Assembly (NCBI GenBank): GCA_963736235.1
Contig: CAVTOR010000031.1
Location: 124,001 to 188,000 of the forward strand
Source: CAVORB01 sp963736235
GTDB lineage: Bacteria > Pseudomonadota > Gammaproteobacteria > Chromatiales > Chromatiaceae
Length of the DNA stretch: 64,000 nt
Reading direction: 5' to 3'
The notes under the pieces are model-generated. The model worked only from the letters and a program-made list of their open reading frames with translations. It ran no database searches and had not been told where the DNA came from. This document shows positions 1 through 8,388 of this stretch, in pieces. How positions within the stretch are numbered: position 1 is the stretch's first letter; every line of letters starts with the position of its first letter. The translations under genes and the position numbers were made by a program.

Positions 1-51
1 GCAGACGGAGGTGGGTGCAGCGGGGTGGCTCCTGAAACGTCCGGTCGATGC

Positions 52-510
52 TCAGCCGCGCCAAAGGGAGTCGGTCAGGTCGGCGATCTGCGTGTAGTAA
101 GCGTCCCGGTCCAGGCCGAGGATACCGGAACCGAAGAGCTCGGCATCCGCGGCGGTTGCGATATCGCCGTAGTTGACTAGTACGGACTGGTAGAGGATCA
201 GCGCAGGCAGCACCTCGGGCCGATCCTTGAAGTGTTGATGCAGCGAGATGACGTATCCGTCCGCCGGGTCATCGGAGATGGCTTCGGTCTTGGCGAACAG
301 GCCAGGCTCGATGCCTTCCGATACGAATCTGATCTCGACCGGATACCGGATGCATCGTCTGTCCTCGAGGATGCGCAGCACGGTGGGAAAGTCGATGACG
401 GGACCGTACCGGGCGCGGATATCCGCAGCCTTCTCGATCGCATGTTTGGACACGGCGCCGTGGATGACTTTTCCAGCGCGTTTCTTAGGCTTTTTTGGTG
501 TTTGTTCCAT
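52..510 (-). CDS. Hypothetical protein, 152 aa
   Basis: A 152-residue soluble protein I do not recognise. The first 15 residues are Lys/Pro-rich; the rest has mixed alpha/beta character, with no signal peptide, membrane segment or Cys motif. It is preferred over the overlapping plus-strand readings because its composition looks globular and it runs the full length without low-complexity Arg/Ser stretches. It stands alone, divergent from the plus-strand genes that follow. The ATG at 510 is the first in frame and no strong ribosome binding site is visible. Confidence 0.6.
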   Translation of the reverse strand: MEQTPKKPKKRAGKVIHGAVSKHAIEKAADIRARYGPVIDFPTVLRILEDRRCIRYPVEIRFVSEGIEPGLFAKTEAISDDPADGYVISLHQHFKDRPEVLPALILYQSVLVNYGDIATAADAELFGSGILGLDRDAYYTQIADLTDSLWRG

Positions 511-639
511 TGCATTGACGCCTATTGTCTATACGCGGGCTTGCGGACCCGGATTCTGTGGGGGCCAGCTCAAATGCAGACGGCTGCATCATAACCGAAT
601 TCGACCCGAAGCCCGGATCGTGTCCGGCAGAGGATCTCC

Positions 640-1010
640 ATGCCCGAATACCAACTGAAATTCTCCGAGGATGAAGAGGCGGAAGCCCGCCAGCGCACCC
701 TCGATGAGCTAAGTGCTTTCGTCGCCGTGATGGACGGCCGCCCCCTCGCGATCGTCACGCTGAGCGCGGAGCAAAGCAGACTGTGGGACCAGGAGGGCGA
801 CGTCGATTACCAGGATGCCTATGGGCGGCAGATCGTAGATCAGGTCTCCGACGGCGAGACCGAGACCTGGTCATCCGCAGTTGCGACGGGCTCCCGATGG
901 CGCTTGCGGCAAAGGAAGTGGGCGCCGGCTGGCAGGGCATCGGCGTCGACAAGCGGCTGCGTTTCGAGATCGCCGCCATGCTGCAGAACGACGAGACCGA
1001 GCTTGAATAG
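640..1010 (+). CDS. Hypothetical protein, about 123 aa, one frameshift
   Basis: Reading starts at ATG 640 in one frame and must move to another near position 870-890 to reach the TAG at 1008-1010. The first part (about 75 residues, acidic) and the second part, ending in residues resembling GWQGIGVDKRLRFEIAAML, both look like real protein. Without a shift the first frame runs through Arg/Ser-rich nonsense into the next gene. One missing base repairs it. No family was recognised. The gene sits 37 bp upstream of a cytochrome c gene and may be cotranscribed with it. Confidence 0.5.
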
Positions 1011-1047
1011 CGCAACCCAACGAACCAAGATCCGGGAGACCATCGAG

Positions 1048-1380
1048 ATGAACAAACAGAGATTGTCCGCGCTGTTGACCTGCGCTCTCCTCACCGCCGG
1101 GGGCGCGTCGACCGCTGCCGCCCAGGACACCGCGCCGGATGGAGCGCAGCTGTTCCAGACCAGAGCCTGCATGTCTTGCCACGGCCCGGATGGGCGCACG
1201 CCCATACTGCCGATCTACCCCAAAATCGCCGGGCAGAAAGCAGGCTACCTCTACAATCAGATGCGCGACATCAAGAGCGGCGCCCGTAACAACGGCCAAT
1301 CGGTTGTCATGTTGGGGATCATGGCTGGCGTCAACGAGGACGAGATGCGGGCCCTCGCCGATTGGCTCGCCTCACAATAA
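1048..1380 (+). CDS. Periplasmic class I cytochrome c, 110 aa
   Basis: A small monoheme electron carrier exported to the periplasm. Residues 1-26 are a Sec signal peptide with an Ala-rich cleavage region. The heme motif CMSCH lies at residues 41-45, and Met residues near 92-96 (VVMLGIM) are candidate distal ligands. The length and the late ALADWLAS helix fit the cytochrome c553/c5 group. ATG 1048 was chosen because it begins the signal peptide; an upstream in-frame reading belongs to the preceding frameshifted gene. It is followed by TorD-like and HybE-like chaperone genes, so it could serve a molybdo- or nickel-enzyme encoded elsewhere. That link is inference. Confidence 0.85.
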   Translation: MNKQRLSALLTCALLTAGGASTAAAQDTAPDGAQLFQTRACMSCHGPDGRTPILPIYPKIAGQKAGYLYNQMRDIKSGARNNGQSVVMLGIMAGVNEDEMRALADWLASQ

Positions 1381-1535
1381 CGGCCGCAAGGGAGTGAACC
1401 AGCCGACTCAAGCGACGCGAATAAGCTCGGAGCCAGAGTCCACTCTCCGGACCTCGCGCTCCGGCGGCGGGACCACGACGCGGAGCAATCCAAGAGCCGT
1501 TGCCTGCGCGCCTACCTGACGAGAACCGGAGCCCG

Positions 1536-2097
1536 ATGTCGCAGAACACAATACCGAAGCGCGCGGCCGCGCCTCGGGACCGGGAACCAGAGCAACTGCG
1601 AATCTTTGCCGCGCTGCTCGCCCACCCGGCGGAGGACGCTCTCGACGCCCTGCGCGACCTGCTCCCGCAGGCGCCATGGCTCGCTGACTGCATTGCGGAA
1701 CTCGAGGAGGTTACGCTCGAGCGCTGGCAGGGGGAGCACACGCGATTGTTCCTCAATGGTTGGCCCGCAACGGTGTGCCCGCCCTTCGAGTCCGCCTACC
1801 GTCAGGGGCAGATGGGCGGCACGAGCGCGGCGGCGTTGGCGAGCCTCTATCGCCGCGCCGGAGCTCCAGGCGGACGGGGCCCCACCAGACTACCTCGGAA
1901 CCATGTTGGAGTGTGCTGCTCGGCTCGCCGAGCAGGAGGACGGCGGGGAGTTGCTTCGGGAGCTCCAGGACGACCATCTCGGCCGCTGGGTGCCGCGCTT
2001 CGCCCGTGATCTCCGGGACCGCAGCGAGCTGCTGCTCTACCGCACCCTGGGCGGGCGAATCGCACGCATCTTCCCCGAGACCGAGGGTCATGACTGA
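1536..2097 (+). CDS. TorD/DmsD-family chaperone, one frameshift
   Basis: TorD-family proteins are cytoplasmic all-helical chaperones that bind Tat-exported molybdoenzymes during cofactor loading. The N-terminal part contains the family-like segment EHTRLFLNGWP followed by CPPFESAYRQG. The C-terminal part, in another frame from about 1860, continues with PPDYLGTMLECAARLA, the usual second half of the fold. One extra or two missing bases near 1860 break the frame. Total length, about 187 residues, is normal for the family. The stop overlaps the next start (ATGACTGA), so the two chaperones are translationally coupled. The target enzyme is not in this window. Confidence 0.75.
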
Positions 2098-2653
2098 CCG
2101 CGATTGGAGGACCTGTCCCCCGGCGCTCGCCGACGACGAGGCCCTGGGTCTCGCCGTGGTTAGGGCACACCAGGCCATCCTGCGCGACCAGTTGGCGGGC
2201 GACCCCATGCTGAACGCGGCGCTCGGCATCCAACTCCGGGCACTGCGCAGGATCGAGGGCTGGCGCGTGCTGCTGCTGCTCACCCCCTGGATGCTCGCCC
2301 GTCTGTTGTTTCCGGACGATACGCCGCCGCTGGAAATCCCGGGCGGCTGGTCCGCGGACGAGCGTCAGGGAGTCGACTACCTGGTGCTCGGCCCGCGTCT
2401 GGACTTCATGCTGCTCGGACAGCCGCAGCAGGCACATCTGAACTACGACCCCGCCCTCGGGCACTATTTGGTACAACCGATCTGCCTCGATCTGGAGCCT
2501 TACCGGGATGCGGCGGCCGTTTTCGAGGCATGGAATCAGGTTATTCGCACCCGCGACGAGAACATGGAGAAGGCCAGGCGCGATTGCCCGCTGCAGAAGG
2601 AGATCTCCCGGCGCGAGCTGTTCCGCCGCATCAAGCCACCCACCAGCACCTGA
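2090..2653 (+). CDS. HybE-like [NiFe]-hydrogenase assembly chaperone family, 187 aa
   Basis: The central segment LLLLTPWMLARLLFPDD resembles the HybE motif around ITPWMLSAVIFPG, and the later GHYLVQPICLDL matches the second conserved block. HybE proteins guard Tat-exported hydrogenase subunits, and relatives occur beside other complex redox enzymes. No hydrogenase genes are present here, so the client is unknown. The start overlaps the TorD-like gene by eight bases. The C-terminus carries SRRELFRR, resembling a twin-arginine motif. I am fairly sure of the family and unsure of the role. Confidence 0.65.
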   Translation: MTDRDWRTCPPALADDEALGLAVVRAHQAILRDQLAGDPMLNAALGIQLRALRRIEGWRVLLLLTPWMLARLLFPDDTPPLEIPGGWSADERQGVDYLVLGPRLDFMLLGQPQQAHLNYDPALGHYLVQPICLDLEPYRDAAAVFEAWNQVIRTRDENMEKARRDCPLQKEISRRELFRRIKPPTST

Positions 2654-2779
2654 AACCGGTCGAAGCGAGGGCTCGCTTGAGCGTGCGGGACACCAGTTCA
2701 ACGCGCGTAGGTTATGCTTCAATCATCCACTCGCATTGCTCGAGAGACCGTGATCCCTCGCGCTGGAGGTCTTCCCGCC

Positions 2780-3241
2780 ATGACAACCAAACCCATCTCT
2801 ATCGCCATGCTTCTCGCGTTCGCCATTCCCGCCGCGTGGGGCTCGCCCGATTGGGGCTACCCGCAAGGGCCCAGCTACTTTCACTCCTACCAGTACACGA
2901 TGCCTCTCTACGGGCCACCCGCGGCTTATGCCAGCCAACCCAGTCAACAATCCGCCGGAGGAGCCTGGTCCTACGGCGTCAACAGCCGTGAGGTGCCGGG
3001 CGGCTACCTGATCGAGCTGGCGCTCCGCGGGATCGCGCCCAGCGAGATCCAGATGCATGTCCGAGACGGCGCGCTGGTGTTCGAGCGCGGCCAGTCCTCC
3101 GGTGGCTCGGGACAGGGTAGCTTCAGCTTCGGAAGCTTCTTCTGGACCCTACCCCTCCCCGCGGATGCGGACGTTTCCCGAGCGGAAGGCCGCGCGGACC
3201 AGAACGGCATTCATCTGTTCATCCCGAAGAAGGGAAGCTGA
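2780..3241 (+). CDS. Secreted Hsp20/alpha-crystallin-like protein, 153 aa
   Basis: Residues 1-21 form a Sec signal peptide ending AAWGS, followed by a Tyr/Pro/Gly/Gln-rich linker to about residue 60. Residues 63-150 resemble an alpha-crystallin domain: a Gly-rich strand (REVPGGYLIELALRG), a strand ending in DGALVFERGQ, and a C-terminal strand pair. Hsp20-fold proteins bind partly unfolded proteins, and an exported copy would act in the periplasm. The inner ATG at 2780 was chosen over an upstream in-frame start because it begins the signal peptide and has GGAGG about 11 bases upstream. It is convergent with nothing and precedes recD2. Confidence 0.6.
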   Translation: MTTKPISIAMLLAFAIPAAWGSPDWGYPQGPSYFHSYQYTMPLYGPPAAYASQPSQQSAGGAWSYGVNSREVPGGYLIELALRGIAPSEIQMHVRDGALVFERGQSSGGSGQGSFSFGSFFWTLPLPADADVSRAEGRADQNGIHLFIPKKGS

Positions 3242-3289
3242 CCCCAAGCGAGGCGCCGGAAGACCCGGTTCGCCGCCGGTCGCGGAGCA

Positions 3290-5521
3290 ATGAGTCTCGG
3301 CGAGTACCCCGGATCGAGCCAGGGCGCTCACGCGGAGCGCCTCTCGGGCTCGGTCGAGCGAGTCACCTTCCACAGCCCGGAGAGCGGCTTCTGCGTGCTG
3401 CGCGTGAAGGTGCGCGGCCAGCGCGACCTGGTGACCGTGGTCGGCTCGGCGGCGAGCGTGACCGCCGGCGAATACGTCGACTGTGACGGCTCATGGATGA
3501 ACGACCGGCAGCACGGGCTGCAATTCAAGGCTCTGACCCTGCGCGTCGTCCCTCCCAGCACCCTGGAAGGCATCGAGAAGTACCTCGGCTCGGGCATGGT
3601 CAAGGGCATCGGCCCCCACTTCGCCCGCAAGCTGGTGCGCGCCTTCGGCGAGCGGGTCTTCGACGTCATCGAGGACGATCCCGGCCGCCTGCTGGAACTC
3701 GACGGCATCGGACCTAAGCGCAGGGAGCGGGTGACCAGGGCGTGGGCGGAGCAGAAGGTGATCCGCGAGATCATGGTCTTCCTGCAGTCCCATGGCGTCG
3801 GCACCGCCCGCGCCGTGCGCATCTTCAAGACCTACGGCGATGCGGCGATCGAGAAGGTGCGGGAAAATCCCTACCGGCTCGCCCTGGACATCCACGGCAT
3901 CGGCTTCAAGACCGCGGACGCCATTGCGCGGAGGCTCGGCATCCCGCGGGACTCCCTGATACGGGCTCGCGCCGGGGTGCGCCATGCGCTCCAGGAGATC
4001 GCCAGCGACGGGCACTGCGCGGCCTACCGGGAGAATCTGGTCGAGACGGCGGCCAAGCTCCTCGCGATCCCACGGCCCGTGATCGAGCAGGCGGTGACGG
4101 GAGAGCTCACGGAGGAGACCCTGGTCGAGGAAGAGATCGATGGCGTCCCCGCCCTGCTCCTGACCCCATTGCAGCGAGCGGAAAGAGGAGTCGCCCTCAG
4201 CATCGCGCGGCTCCAACGTAGCCCGCCGAGCTGGGGACACATCGAAGCGGCTACCGCCGTCGCCTGGGGCGAGGGTGAATCCGGGCTCGAGCTATCGGGC
4301 TCCCAGCGCGCGGCGGTGATGGGCGCCGTGAACGGCAAGGTGACCTTGATGACCGGCGGTCCCGGCGTGGGCAAGACGACGGTCGTGAACAGCATCCTGC
4401 GTATCCTGCGGGCAAAGGGGGCGTCGGTGCTCCTGTGCGCGCCCACCGGACGCGCCGCCAAGCGGTTATCCGAGTCCACCGGGGCGGCAGCCAAGACGGT
4501 CCACCGTCTGCTGGAGTTCGATCCCCAGATAATGGGCTTCAAGCGGGACCAGTACTCACCCCTCGAGGCGGACCTGGTGGTAGTGGACGAGGTCTCCATG
4601 GTCGACGTCGCCCTGATGAACCAGCTCCTGCGCGCTGTGCCCGACCATGCCGCCGTCCTGCTTGTGGGGGACGTGGATCAACTCCCCTCGGTGGGGCCCG
4701 GCGCCGTGCTGAAGGACTTGATTGACTCCGAGGTGGTACCCACACTGCGTCTGACCGAGATCTTCCGCCAGGCGGCCACCTCCCGGATCATCGTCAACGC
4801 GCACCGGATCAACCGCGGCCTGATGCCGGAGCGTCCAACCGGACAGGATCCCGAGAGCGACTTCTACCTGATCCCCTGCGACACGCCGGCGCTGATCCAT
4901 GAGCGCCTCATCACGGTCGTCACCGAACGCATTCCCCGGCGCTTCGGGCTCGACGCCATCGACGGCATCCAGGTATTGACCCCAATGAATCGAGGCGGAC
5001 TCGGGGCCCGTTCGCTGAACGTCGAGTTGCAGCAGCGGCTCAACCCGAACGGCGAACCGCGTATCACACGCTTCGGTTGGACCTATGCCCCGGGGGACAA
5101 GGTCATGCAGACCATCAACAACTATGACAAGGAGGTCTTCAACGGCGACATCGGCCGCGTCGCCCGCATCGACGAGGAGGAAGGGCTGCTCGTCGTCGCC
5201 TACGACGGCCGCCAGGTCGAGTACGAAACCGGCGAGTTGGACGAGCTCTCCCTCGCCTACGCCACGACCATCCACAAGAGTCAGGGATCCGAGTATCCGG
5301 CGGTGGTAATCCCGCTCTCGACCCAGCACTACACGCTGTTGGAGCGCAACCTGCTCTACACGGCCGTAACCCGGGGCCGAAGCCTGGTCGTTCTCATCGC
5401 CGAAAGCGGGGCCCTGGGCGTGGCGGTGAAGCGAACGGGATCGGTGCGCCGACTGACCAGACTGCGCCAGCGTGTTCAAGAGGCCCTCGGCGAGCTGAAA
5501 CGCGAAACGCCGGAGCGTTGA
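3290..5521 (+). CDS. recD2: RecD2-type SF1 DNA helicase, 743 aa
   Basis: A 5'-3' superfamily 1B helicase of the RecD2/RecD-like group, which acts in repair without RecBC. Residues 20-95 form an OB-like N-terminal domain. Residues 95-215 contain repeated helix-hairpin-helix motifs. The Walker A motif TGGPGVGKTT is at about 355-364, the Walker B DEVSM at 433-437, and the C-terminal motif ATTIHKSQGSEYPAVV completes the second RecA fold. The length matches the family (about 720-750). It reads in one frame throughout and is monocistronic. Confidence 0.93.
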   Translation: MSLGEYPGSSQGAHAERLSGSVERVTFHSPESGFCVLRVKVRGQRDLVTVVGSAASVTAGEYVDCDGSWMNDRQHGLQFKALTLRVVPPSTLEGIEKYLGSGMVKGIGPHFARKLVRAFGERVFDVIEDDPGRLLELDGIGPKRRERVTRAWAEQKVIREIMVFLQSHGVGTARAVRIFKTYGDAAIEKVRENPYRLALDIHGIGFKTADAIARRLGIPRDSLIRARAGVRHALQEIASDGHCAAYRENLVETAAKLLAIPRPVIEQAVTGELTEETLVEEEIDGVPALLLTPLQRAERGVALSIARLQRSPPSWGHIEAATAVAWGEGESGLELSGSQRAAVMGAVNGKVTLMTGGPGVGKTTVVNSILRILRAKGASVLLCAPTGRAAKRLSESTGAAAKTVHRLLEFDPQIMGFKRDQYSPLEADLVVVDEVSMVDVALMNQLLRAVPDHAAVLLVGDVDQLPSVGPGAVLKDLIDSEVVPTLRLTEIFRQAATSRIIVNAHRINRGLMPERPTGQDPESDFYLIPCDTPALIHERLITVVTERIPRRFGLDAIDGIQVLTPMNRGGLGARSLNVELQQRLNPNGEPRITRFGWTYAPGDKVMQTINNYDKEVFNGDIGRVARIDEEEGLLVVAYDGRQVEYETGELDELSLAYATTIHKSQGSEYPAVVIPLSTQHYTLLERNLLYTAVTRGRSLVVLIAESGALGVAVKRTGSVRRLTRLRQRVQEALGELKRETPER

Positions 5522-5589
5522 CGCGGGATCGGACACCACTTTCACCTGTTCGAAAGTTGCCTCCCACGGCCCAGGTCACGACCCTCATG

Positions 5590-5780
5590 CGGGACCTCCT
5601 GAAATGTTAACCATCCTTAACAACGAAAATCGATTCTCATGCCAAAACACCATTATCAAGTTGTTTTGTCTGCAATTTTATTGGTGGTGTACGTTCTTAA
5701 TTACATGCAATCCCCAAATTACACTTCAACGCACCGCGTTAGCCAGCATTTATGCCTCTTGTTGTTTTAACAACGTTTTA
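5590..5780. other. AT-rich intergenic stretch upstream of a small gene
   Basis: This part of the 353-bp gap after recD2 is clearly AT-rich compared with the GC-rich neighbourhood. It holds two short inverted repeats, GTTAA-N6-TTAAC near 5608-5624 and GTTGTTTTAACAAC near 5761-5775, followed by TATAGA. It probably contains the promoter and operator of the small gene at 5875. No coding sequence was seen in the stretch itself. Confidence 0.4.
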
Positions 5781-5874
5781 TAGAAACGGCCCCAGACTTG
5801 CTAGGAATATCTCAAGAGCCGGCTGCGGATGCGAGCGGCGAAAAATGGGCAAAGGAAACAAACGGGGTATAGCC

Positions 5875-6081
5875 ATGACCACCAGCCAATCACAAGCAAT
5901 CTGGGAGCTATGGCGTCAGGGACTCCAGCTCGAGGCGGAGGATGCGGCAAATCACTGGGACAAAGGCGAGACCTACGAGCCAGAAAGCGAGGTGCGGGTC
6001 TCTCGGCAGATCGATCATCTCATCGAGCGGTGCAATTGGGAGATCCGAAACCAGACGCGCTCAGGGCGTGTTTCCCCCTAA
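5875..6081 (+). CDS. Small hypothetical protein, 68 aa
   Basis: A short acidic protein with an amphipathic helix-rich composition (SQAIWELWRQGLQLEAEDAA) and a later segment ending in IERCNWEIRNQT. No family was recognised. The ATG at 5875 is preferred because upstream in-frame residues look random. A second ATG lies at 5845. The AT-rich promoter-like region directly upstream and the structured repeat 34 bases downstream of the stop favour a real gene. Confidence is limited by its length. Confidence 0.5.
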   Translation: MTTSQSQAIWELWRQGLQLEAEDAANHWDKGETYEPESEVRVSRQIDHLIERCNWEIRNQTRSGRVSP

Positions 6082-6115
6082 TCGGGGGGATTCGGTGCCG
6101 TTGTTCTTTAAGAAG

Positions 6116-6260
6116 ACGCCGATGATCGGCCATCCTGGCCAACATCAGCACGCCATCCAAGAAGCGAGATTCTTAGAATGGCTCCATTTTCAAGCTCCTT
6201 AAGCGCTTGAAAATGGCGTCACATCCATGCGCCGCGCAAAGCGCTGAATTGATCAGCGTT
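6116..6260 (+). repeat. Dispersed structured intergenic repeat, copy A (long form)
   Basis: A 145-nt copy of a five-member family. It starts ACGCCGATGATCGGCC and ends GAATTGATCAGCGTT, so the ends are imperfect inverted repeats. Inside are the hairpin GGCCATCCTGGCC, a CAAGAA/TTCTTAG stem and a perfect 11-bp stem (CATTTTCAAGC at 6185-6195 pairing with 6205-6215). It begins 34 nt after the stop of the 68-aa gene. Confidence 0.8.
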
Positions 6261-6490
6261 TCTCTAGCAGTCGCCGACGCGCCTATCGGTTCTGCGGGCT
6301 CTATCGTACCACCCGACCCTCGCCGCTCGCCCTCGATACCGCAACCTCCTCTCCCGCGCGGCGCCTAGCCGAAACAGACCCCGGCCCATCGCGAACATCG
6401 GTGCGCGCTGGAGAAGGCGGCCGCGCTTCGTGTATCCTGCCGCGGCGGCCAAGCTTCAGCATCCCCTCGCGACCTGAGCCAGACTCATTC

Positions 6491-7675
6491 ATGCATCTCC
6501 ACCTGAACCCTGTCGGCGGACTCGCCGGCGACATGTTCTGCGCCGCCCTGCTGGACGCCTTTCCCGAACATGTCTCAGCAGTGCGCGAGGCGATCTCCGC
6601 ACTCGATATGCCCGCTCGGATAGAGGTCAGCTTGACGGAGACAGAGGGTCCCATCGGCGGAAAGCGATTTCGCGTCACCGCCGACGGGCCGGGTACGGCG
6701 CACCACCGCCACACGCCGTTCCGCGACATCCGCGAGCTGCTGGAGCTAGCCAGCCTGCCTCCCGGGGTGCGAAGCCGGGCCCTCGCCATCTTTTCCCTGC
6801 TCGCGGAGGCCGAGGGGAAGGTGCACCGAATCGAGCCCGAGTTGGTTGAGTTCCACGAGGTTGGCAGCTGGGACTCCATCGCCGACATCCTGGGGTCCGC
6901 AGTTCTGCTGGAGGAGCTGAAGGTCGAACACGCCTCTTGCGCTCCCCTTCCCCTCGGGAGTGGCAGGGTCCAGTCCGCCCACGGCGTACTCCCGGTTCCG
7001 GCGCCGGCCACGGCGCTGCTGCTGGAGGGCCTCCCGGTGACCGACGACGGCATACCCGGCGAGCGGGTCACTCCGACCGGAGCGGCCATTCTCAGATCCC
7101 TGACCCCCACAGGCGTCTTTCCCGGTTGCGGAATCCTCACCGCCAGCGGCCTGGGATTCGGTACGCGTGAGCTGCCTGGCGTCCCCAATTGCCTGCAGAT
7201 CCTGGCGCTCGAGACCTCCGCGAAGGGGATGCCACAGGATCCCATCCTCAGCCTGCGTTTCGAGGTCGACGACCAGACGCCCGAGGACCTGGCTATTGCT
7301 CTGGAGCACCTGCGCGCGACGGCGGGCGTACTCAGCGTCACCACCTACCAGGCCATCGGCAAGGGCGGACGCGCGACCATGAGCATCCAGATCCTTATTC
7401 GGCCCGAGACCTTCTCTTCAGTGGTCGACGCCTGCTTCCGGGAGACGACCACGATCGGCGTGCGCTGGCAGCCCGCCTCGCGCATCACCCTCACCCGCAG
7501 CGAGCACCGGATCATGGCTGACGGGACCGAGATCGGGGTGAAGCTGGTCGACCGCCCCGGCGGACCCACGGCGAAGGCCGAATCACGAGACCTGGCAGCG
7601 CGAGCCGGCCACGCCGCGCGGGCGGGTCTGGCTAGGCTCGCCACCGACAAGTCCCTGGAGACGGACCGTGACTGA
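6491..7675 (+). CDS. larC: LarC, nickel insertion protein of nickel-pincer cofactor synthesis, 394 aa
   Basis: LarC inserts nickel into the pyridinium-3,5-bisthiocarboxylate mononucleotide cofactor used by LarA-type racemases and epimerases, in a CTP-dependent step. The start HLHLNPVGGLAGDMF and the segment VEFHEVGSWDSIADI, with conserved His residues, are characteristic of the family. In Lactobacillus the gene is read through a programmed frameshift; here it is one continuous frame. ATG 6491 was chosen at the conserved N-terminus; upstream residues are not family-like. It overlaps larB by eight bases. Confidence 0.9.
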   Translation: MHLHLNPVGGLAGDMFCAALLDAFPEHVSAVREAISALDMPARIEVSLTETEGPIGGKRFRVTADGPGTAHHRHTPFRDIRELLELASLPPGVRSRALAIFSLLAEAEGKVHRIEPELVEFHEVGSWDSIADILGSAVLLEELKVEHASCAPLPLGSGRVQSAHGVLPVPAPATALLLEGLPVTDDGIPGERVTPTGAAILRSLTPTGVFPGCGILTASGLGFGTRELPGVPNCLQILALETSAKGMPQDPILSLRFEVDDQTPEDLAIALEHLRATAGVLSVTTYQAIGKGGRATMSIQILIRPETFSSVVDACFRETTTIGVRWQPASRITLTRSEHRIMADGTEIGVKLVDRPGGPTAKAESRDLAARAGHAARAGLARLATDKSLETDRD

Positions 7676-8378
7676 TGGCATGAATGAAAGCAGCACTACG
7701 GCCGTGCTGGACCTGGACCGTCAGGCCCGCATCGGGCTCAGCGAGGCGGTATTCTGCGAGCATAAGACCCCGAAGCAGATCGAGGCCATCCTGCGGGACT
7801 TCCGTCAAACGGGGGCACCCTGCCTCCTGACCCGCCTCGATCGTGGCAAGACCGAGGTACTGCCGTCTTTCTTCCGGGAGCGCATGAACTACGACGCCGT
7901 GTCCCGTACCGGCTTCTTCCCCCATACCCTGCCGACGAGGATGGTCGAGCCGATCGCCATCGTGAGCGGGGGAACGTCCGACGCCCCGGTTTGCCTCGAA
8001 GCCGCCCGCACCCTGGAGTTCCACGGCATCCCGAGCGTCCTGTTCCAGGACGTGGGCATCACCGGCCTGTGGCGTCTCATGGAACGCATCGACGCGATCC
8101 GCGAGCACCCGGTGGTGATCGCCGTGGCGGGCATGGAAGGGGCGCTGTTCAGCGCCCTCGGTGGACTGGTCGGGGCACCCGTGATCGCCGTCCCGACCTC
8201 CGTCGGTTACGGCGTCGGTCAGGGAGGCCGCCTGAGCCTCGACTCGGCCCTCGGGAGCTGCGCTCCGGGGATCGTGACCGTCAACATCGACAACGGCTTT
8301 GGGGCCGCGTGCGCCGCCATTCGCTTCCTGAACATCCACAAGGGAGAGGCGCGAACCTTCCTTCCCAAGCGGCGCTGA
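7668..8378 (+). CDS. larB: LarB, nickel-pincer cofactor biosynthesis carboxylase/hydrolase, 236 aa
   Basis: LarB carboxylates and hydrolyses nicotinic acid adenine dinucleotide, the first step of nickel-pincer cofactor synthesis. The C-terminal two thirds is the PurE-like (AIR carboxylase) fold, with IAIVSGGTSD near residue 95, AGMEGALFSALGGL, PTSVGYG and NIDNGFGAA. GTG 7668, in the overlap GTGACTGA with larC and preceded by GGAG, is the likely start; ATG 7680 is an alternative. The third pathway gene, larE, and the apoenzyme larA are not in the window. Confidence 0.9.
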   Translation: MTDGMNESSTTAVLDLDRQARIGLSEAVFCEHKTPKQIEAILRDFRQTGAPCLLTRLDRGKTEVLPSFFRERMNYDAVSRTGFFPHTLPTRMVEPIAIVSGGTSDAPVCLEAARTLEFHGIPSVLFQDVGITGLWRLMERIDAIREHPVVIAVAGMEGALFSALGGLVGAPVIAVPTSVGYGVGQGGRLSLDSALGSCAPGIVTVNIDNGFGAACAAIRFLNIHKGEARTFLPKRR

Positions 8379-8388
8379 GGGCCGCGGG

